A stretch of DNA of 64,000 nucleotides. Source: Oegoconia quadripuncta. Its lineage: Eukaryota; Arthropoda; Insecta; Lepidoptera; Autostichidae. The position numbers were made by a program, and so were the translations under genes. The stretch lies in assembly GCA_949316235.1 (NCBI GenBank), contig OX438748.1, forward strand, positions 34,404,836 through 34,468,835, written 5' to 3'. Under the pieces are notes generated by a model. It ran no database searches. It was not told where the DNA came from and saw nothing but the letters and a program-made list of their open reading frames with translations. This document shows positions 34,601 through 43,600 of the stretch, piece after piece; positions within the stretch are counted from its first letter, which is position 1, and each line of letters begins with the position of its first letter.

Positions 34601-37600
34601 TAAAGGGCATTATGTCATACAAGGAGATGAAAGAGATTCCATTAAGGATAGACATGGGGGAAAATTCCCATCAGATGCGCTGGATCTTAAGTTTTTCGAC
34701 TGAATAATAACATTGTAGGTGCTAACTGACTGACTCGAAATCAGATTCCCTTTGGGAACTTAGATCCGTAACCTACCGGATGCACCATTGGAAACAACGG
34801 AGAATGATTCCATAAAAATCGAGTTGTTTTTATTTTAAATACTTAAACTGTTACTAAATGTCTGTTTTCTAGGGCACAATTCTAATCTAGCAACGAAATC
34901 CAAAAACCTGACCTTCCCTGATGAGGATCTGAGCCAGTACACAATCCAACCTCTACACATTGAAACCGGAGCCCATAGTTATTCGGAAACAGTGTGCCAT
35001 GAGAGTTTCTGCTGCGATTTTCATATGAAAGTTTCAAGTGAGTAGCATTTACTTTTACTTTTAGAACGGGTGTTCCAAACATTAAAGGCTTTCACCTTTT
35101 GAAATACAAATGCATACGTGACGGAGGGTGAGCCCATCTACATACATAATAAGTATGTTTGTAGAAATAAATAAAATTGTCTGGAGGTTCAGAGCAGATT
35201 GGAGCAATGGCGACAAAGACCGGAGAGTTTTGGCTTGAAAGTCAGCAGAAGCAAAATGGAATACCATGTTTTACGACTGAGGCGGTACCTCCAGTCCTGT
35301 GTCTACAACTCATGCCGGAAAATCCTTACCAACCTGTGCTGGCTTTACCTTGGGTCACTCGTACAAGGGGATGATCAGATCGACCAGGACGTCACAAATC
35401 GGATCAACGCGGGTCGGATGAAATGGCGACAGGTCACCGAAGCAATATGTGACTCACGGATGCTCCTCAGGTTTAAGGACAAAAGTAATAAATCCTTAAT
35501 AAGACCTGTCGTAATCTTGAAAGAGTATGTAAGAGGGAGTTTAAAAGTGGCAGCCGGGTTTGAAAAGTTGAAAATAAAAATTGTTTGGCTTGGTATGGAC
35601 ATGTTATGAGTAGGAATGAAACGCCTGTTATTAAAAGAGTGATGTGGATGCCAATGGCTGGGAAGGAAGACGTAGACCACGGAAAAGACAGATGGATTGT
35701 GTGAAGGGTGATATGAACGAAAAGGGCGTGAATGAGGAGGTAACGGCTGATAGACGAGATTGGAAGAAAAAGACACTCTGAGCCGACCCTAAATAAATTG
35801 GGACAAGGGCAAGAAAATGATGTAGACGTATATATATGGAATCATAAACAATCTCTATTTACTAATAATCGATTGTAGCTACTGCATAGCTCGAGAATGC
35901 AGATGGCAACAATAATTCGTGAGATAAGAAGCACGCTTCTTCAACCGCCTCCCTGGCTCAATGTAAACAACATTGGATTTACGTTTCGGAGGTCGCGTGT
36001 TCGATCCCCAGCGGGGTACATATTTAAGTACTCGGTTTGGTTGGTGGAAGGCATCTAAATCTGCAAGCAGCCATGTTAATAGCATTGTTGTGTTCCGGTA
36101 GTCAGAGATAAGATAGCCAGTCCCTCAAATGTGTTGGAGTTTCCGGGTCAGTACGCTTCCACCTTCACCTCATCTTCACTTAATATCAGGTGTGATGGAG
36201 GTCAGATACAAACCCGTTGTGCATAAAAAAAACGCCTTCGATACGGGCAGTTCTTATTATGTGTAGTATGTATCTTTGTGGTCAACAGGGCATATGATCA
36301 AGAATGTTTTTGATTCACAATTGTTACGAGTAATTCTACTTATAATAGTAGTTTTCTCACGTAAGCGACGTGTTTTTAGTGAGAAATAAAGATGTTTAAG
36401 TCGTAACACATTTTTTGAATATTTCCCAGGATCGAGTGGAAACAAAGTGAGTTACGGTCTAGCAGTGTTTGAGGGTGTGCGCCACTTCGGACGCGGCCAC
36501 AACGTCGGCGTCCACACGTGTGCCGTGGTTGCGTGCGCCGGCGCAGAGCTTTACAAGCAAACCTGTGCTATTGGGTAAGCCTCTTTCTAACTTTTGATGT
36601 TGTTATACCGAGTGAGTTTTTTTACCGCAAAGAAAATCATCATCATCACAACCCGTAAACATCCCACTGCAGGGATATAGGCCTTCAATCGTATAATGAG
36701 GGAGTATGGGCCATAGTCCACCACGCCGGCCCAATGCGGGTTGGGGACTTCACATGCCTTAGAATTTTATTTCTCAATCATGTAGGTTTCCTCACGATAT
36801 TTTCCGTCACCGTTTAAGGGTAGTCAGATAAATGCATACAAATAATTCAATGAAATTTAAAAACTCATTGGCAAAGAAAATAATAGGGCATATTAGATAA
36901 GTTACGTTCGGTAATTTTTTTTTAAACCCGTCATCGACCCACGCTCCTGCCGGAGATTGATAATGCGACTGGCGAGATTCGATGATATTTAGACAGTAAA
37001 TAGAATGTGTTAATTTTTTGTAAAAAAAAAAAATTGTCGATGTGTGTACACTTGAAAAGGTACGGTTTGGTGTAACTAAAATATTAAGCAAAGACAGCTG
37101 CAAATGTATAACCCAAATTCCACACACAATAAAGTTTTCATTTCAGTTTTCATTTTCATTTCATTTCATTTCATTTTCATTTCATTTCATTTCATTTTCA
37201 TTTCATTTCATTTCATTTCGTAGGGTATCATGCGAAATTTATTTGGAACTCATATATTCTCCAAGTACTTATTGTTAATTTATTTATTTTAATGATGTAA
37301 TAAAACGGGAAAGTTTGGATGTTTGTTTGTTGTTCAATCACAGCGAAACGGATAAACCGGATTTAGATGAACTTTGGTACCTATATTGGGCGAACATACT
37401 CTGAACAAGTTAGGCACCCGAGTATCTCTGAGGAATAAATTTCAGGAAATCAATATATTAACTTTGGCATCGCAATATATTTACGAAAACTTAATGTACG
37501 CAAGAAAGAATCTGCATTTGTTTAGGAAAAATTGTGAAATACACAATATAAATACAAGATATAAAAATAAACTTGCTGCCCATAGCAGTCGCTTACACAA

Positions 37601-40600
37601 AGTCACTAAGTCATTCAAGGGACAATGTATATGCTAGACATTCAAAATTTGCCTTTAAATAACTTTAAAACAACCATTAAACAGAAACTATGTGCCAAAG
37701 GCTATTATAAAATTTCTGACTATCTGGATGATAAGAATGCGTGGACATGAACCGCTCGGCAATATCCAGTAAATTCTATACTTATTTTTCTTTGTCGAAT
37801 CATAAATTTAACAATTATTCCAAATTGTATTTGTATTGGCTTATTTAAAAAGAGCAACCCCTGAGTTTCTTGCTCGTTCTTCTCTGGGGAGACTGCCTAG
37901 TGAATGAGCGATAACATGACATGACGATTTCAAATGTTATTCTTATAACTTTTTTTTTTTTTATACGAGAGGGCGGCAAACGAGCATGCGGGTCACCTGA
38001 TGGAAAGCAATCACCGCCGCCCATGGGCACCCGCAACACCAAAAGGGTCACAGATGCGTTGCCGGCCTTTGAGGAAGGTGTAGGCTCTTACGAAATAAAA
38101 TATTTTTGAATTTGAATTTGAATTAAGATATAGGATATATTTTATCCTAATAAAGTGAATATATAAACCAGTCACAAGACTGTTCTCAATTTTGAAAATG
38201 GTTTATTAATACGGGCATTACTCACTCGAATCGCTCTAAGGCCCGTATTAAAAAACCATTCTCAAGATTGAGAACAGTTTTGGGATCGGTCTCAAGTAAA
38301 CGTGTTGATTAATAAACCTAACTTGAGACCTGACAAGCAGTACTCACTTGAGAGGTGCGCGTATTAATAAACGAAACTCAAGAGGCCGCTTCGCCGCTGA
38401 GGCGAATACTTGTGAAGTGATCTCAGCTCAGTAGACCTCAAGATTGGTTTATAAATTAGCACGGAGCTTGAGATAGCAGCAACTTCCTTAAAGGCCGGCA
38501 ACGCCACTGCGGATCTTCCGTTTCCGTAGATGGTTATGGGCAGCGGTGACACTTACCATCAGGTGCGCCTCTTGCTCGTTTGCCCACCTCTTCAATAAAA
38601 AAAAAAAAAAAAAAAAAAAACTGCTTAAGACGCATCTCAGTTGATACCATGGACTTATTATTTAAACAGGACTGAGTACTCGCCGCTGAAAAACGAGCCG
38701 AGCAGGATGTGTAACGTAGAGGCCGTTTGTCTCTGTCTAACAGGGTGACCACAATATATTTGTTACTTGGGACAAATGTTGTAATAAAATATTTGTCAAA
38801 AAACTTTGGCGTTTTGACATTTGCCGGCGTGAGCCATTTATTTCGCATTTCTTCATTTTTTGGGAAACTGCAATAATAGTACAACAGTCAGGACCCTAAT
38901 CAATCACACATATTTGACATATTTCGACTCATTTCAAGAATTCATGGGCATCCTACTTCTTTGATTTACAAAAATATTATTTTTAGCTTACCTGTGGAAA
39001 GATATGTTGCAACCACCATAGGATTCACTTGGGCAAGTATAAACGCAACACTTTTTCACCATTTTACTCCTTTTACTTGTTATAATATAACAAATACTTT
39101 AAAAAACTTTTAATGCAAAGAAACTTCAAAATCACACCGAACCATCACCGAACCGCCATGACATGACATGCTTTTCAGGGTTACCATAAAAATAACAAAA
39201 TCGAAATAAAAATGTAGTATGTTTTCTGTTTGATTTAAGAATATATGAAAAGAAATTAATGCGAATGTTATTTGTTTATTTATAATTGTTAAAATAACAT
39301 AAAAATATAAGTGTTTCAATGGAATTTTTGAGTAGCCAAAACTGTTGATCATAATCATTTTTTTTGCTGGCAAGATGTAAGAACGAGACACACGGCCTCC
39401 GTTATTTCTATCTCTCTCGGCTCGGATTTGCCTTTGTGTATGGTGCATCCAATTTAATAACTTATTGCGTTGACATAGTGATCATTTTCCTAAATGATTC
39501 TTTTGATAGTTATCAGTCCTGTTTAAATAATAAGTCCATGGTTGATACAGCCTCAAGACTTGTATTAAGATTGGTTTATTAATACGGGCCTAAGTTGTAG
39601 TAGCGCCATGTTGGCCGGAACGCGAAATCTTAAATTGTTATTACTATGCCTATATCCGATAATGACACAATGCTTTAAGGTGCAGTTATCAGCAATAGGC
39701 CCTTAGCAACACTGGTGTCGATTCGGATGTACAACGAACTAACTAAATTTAAAGCAGATACATCCTTTTCTAACACTATTAACATGAAAGGGACGACTAT
39801 AAATTAAGGCCTGTCAAATTAAGTTAAGAGCTGTCAAAACAAGTCGCTCCATAGTATTTTAATCGTGACGTCGCTAGGAGTACACCTAATATTGATAAAG
39901 AAGTGCTTGTTTTGATCCTTTAACTTAATTTGACAGGACTTAATTATATGTCGTCCTTTTCATGTATTAGTGGTTAGAAAAAGATACATATAATTTAAAT
40001 TTAGTTAGTTCGTTGTACATCCGAAACCACTATCAAAGTTAATAGACAAAGATCTGTTATCATAATAAAGTATAATCATAAATTGTTCACATGTCCATGC
40101 ACATTTTAACTTGTTATCAGGTGCCGTGGAAATTTTAATCCTTTGTTATTCTTAAGCAATATAAATAAAGGAATTGTTGGCAAGCCGTATATCTAGAAAT
40201 TAACAATTAATTAGGTAGGTATAGTTAGTTCATATCATAATCGTAAGTTGTAATGTGATTATGGATTCAATTATTTATGAAATGTAATGGAAAACTTGTT
40301 CGTTGCCATTAATGTTGTAAAAAATTACGGCGTGTGTGCGTGTGTCGTGCTCACGTGTGCATTTCTGTATAAGTATTTCATAAAGTGAACCATGGATGTT
40401 GTTTCAGTCATTAAATTAATGTTTGTGACACCTAAACTGTTGGAATATCTCTGACCACCCCATTTGGGATAAAGCTTGTGACGTTATGTATGTATAGTCT
40501 GTCCTAAAAGTGAGTTGATGCCATGCAGTCGAGCGTCTAGTGACATCCTCGTCGAAATTATCACATTAATTTTAAGATGAAATATCTGCACTAAAGACAA

Positions 40601-43600
40601 TAATATGTTCTTATTGCTAATGTTAATAATTAAACATTGGATACTTTTATCTGTAATTTACTCAACGGCTCTCGAGGCCCATCGATCTCAATTGTAACAA
40701 AAGCCATTTAACGTTATATTTTTATTAGAGAATAACAATAAGAATAGTTTATTATGAACGCCACAACACGATACAAAAACAATTAAGTAGTAAATTATAG
40801 CTAAAATAGAAATACAATTATGAAGAAGATCCCGACAATGCTGTCACGTGTTGCGGCGTGCACAAATGGGTTAGCACTCAGCTCATGCTGCGACGAATCA
40901 CAGCGCTGGTTTTCAGCGCCCCCCAGTGAAACACGGACGCCACGTCAGGTACAATAAAATGACAAGCAGTATTAGTTATAAAAGCATGTTGTCTTGTGTA
41001 GTAGGGTACAGTTCTCGAGGCGTAAGCTCAGCTTTGCATTTGTGTGAGTGACGTCAAGCTGCTAGCGGTACAAGAGGTGAAGTGCGGCATGTGCGCGGCA
41101 GGGAAGCGACGCGCAGCGGACACGCCGCGCCTCAGGCCGCGTTTAAACAATGCGCGGGACGCGCTGCGCCACAAGCCGTATCTCTATCTGTGTGCACTCA
41201 CACAAATGCAAAGCTGATCTTACGCCTCGAGAACTGTATACCTACTCAATCTTCTTTTTCGTTTTAATTTTTTAAATAAACGTAATAATAAAAATATTTG
41301 ATGAGATTGCCAATGGACGCTCGGCACCCTCTTAATAAATGGTAACTAGTAAAATAATAGGAGAACCGAAATTGATTTTGACGAAGTTTCCATTTGACTA
41401 TTGATTCAGCCCTTAGATTACGTAACTTCATCAGTAACATTATCGATTACGTTGACCAATGAGAAACCGTCAAATTGCCGAGCGAGCAATGGGCTAACCA
41501 ATCACATGTCAGGAACATAACCGATGACGATGACGATGAAATTATGTATTGGAACCGCTGGTTGAGTGAATTGTCATACCGTTCGACGACGAAATAGTGT
41601 AAGGATTGTCTCTGTGGATATAATTATAGTATATTTAATTGGTTCCAAGAAATATTAATGCACATCAAAAAGGAGATATTTACAAGAATGTTAAAAAAAA
41701 AGAATAAAATTGAATACAAAAGCACGGAAACAGACTAGAACACGTTTTCTCCATTGATTATGAAAAGTAGAAAACGTATTCGAGATCCGCACCGTGTGGA
41801 TTCTCTTTGGATTATAATCCAAAGAGAATCCACTTGATAAATATTATATCAAATCAAATCAATAATATTTTATTCAATAGGATAAAATTATCACTTGAAA
41901 ACGTCACTATTAATATTACATTTAAATTTACTGCTCATTCACAAAGCTGACTCTCCAGAGAAGAACGAGCAATAAAGTCTAGGGTTACTCTTTTAAACAG
42001 ATTATGGGTTACAGATTACAGTTTGATAATTATATGAATAATACGACAGCTATGTCCATGCTTGCTTATCATTCAAATAGTCACTTGTCAGCATTTTGCT
42101 AATAATTTCTGTCTTATGATTGCTTTAAGTTTATTTAAAGGCAAATTTTGAATGTCCACTGGAACCTTATTATAAAAGCATATACATTGCTCTTTGAAGG
42201 ATTTACTAACTTTGTGAAGTCGGCTAATATAAACAGATAACTGGTTCTTATTCCTTGTATTAACATTGTACCTATCACTATTTTTAGCGAATAACGTTAT
42301 ATTTTTTTTGCATATAACAATATGCCTATATGTATGAATAAACCATATTAGTAATCAACATCAGGTGTCTGAATAATAATAGCTGAAGTAATGTCGATAA
42401 AAGTTATTAAGTTTCTACCTCTTTCCATTTTTTTTTGTGATGGCTACACTTACTCGTATTAATCGATAATAATCAAAGTCTTGATTGAATATGCGAATGA
42501 GGTCGAACAAGATTCTTTATTCAAAAATACATATTAAGTTTCACCTACAGTTTCACACACAAATTGAACGCGACCATCAAAAGCTAAAAAATTATCGTTT
42601 TCGATGATGGAATGGAATACGTTTTTTTCCTTACGATAAAAAAACTCATCTGTTTGTTTATTATAAATGTGTCCGGTATTTCATAACTCGGGTTCATCTT
42701 GCAAACATGCCCCTAAACAGGATTCGAACTCGCTACCGCTAGTCATAGACGATAGACGCTAGAATGACGACCTGTTTGGCGTAGTGGTTAGCAACTCAGA
42801 CCGCTATACCAAAAGATTGCGGGTTCGATCCCGCTGGGGGTATATGTTTGTGCGATGAATACGGACATGTGTACCCGAGTTATGGATGTTTTCATTTATA
42901 ATAAGTATTTATTTACAAAAAAAATGTATCTATGTAGTTTATCAACGATCTGGTATCCACAACACAAGCCTATAGTCGCTTACTGTAGAACTAGATGGCG
43001 CTATGTGTATGTCTAAGGATATTTATTATTTATTATAGATGTCAGGGTATTTAACTAATACACCAAACAGGTCGTACTTACAAATTAGATTGTACTAAGT
43101 AAACATTATCTACTATCGTCATTATTAGTATGCATATCCTTAGAAAGTAATTCATACCGTAAAACTTTTTTAGCTACGAATTTTAGAGCATTTCTTTTGG
43201 CGTGCTTTTACCCTGGACGCGATACTGTAAGTCAATTACAATAATTTGATCTACAATTTCTTATTTTCAGATCCTCTAATAACAGCACCGACACTCACTT
43301 CGAGGTAATCACCGTCACTGGCAACTTCCAAACATCGAAGACAGCTCAATTTCCACTAATCCTAACAACAGACGAGCTGGTAAACTTCAAAATTGGTAGC
43401 ATAACTGCCGACGAATCCCGCAAAGTCACCGTGGAGATGTCAAACAGTCGCCATCTGTTGGCTTTCGGCGTAATCGGCAGGGATTACTCAAGAGATTTCA
43501 AATCTGAATACACTCTCGGAGTTAATAACACAGACATGCTAACATCAGATATTTATGATTACTTCTACAATGAGGATGTACAAGAATTTTTCGATTACGT

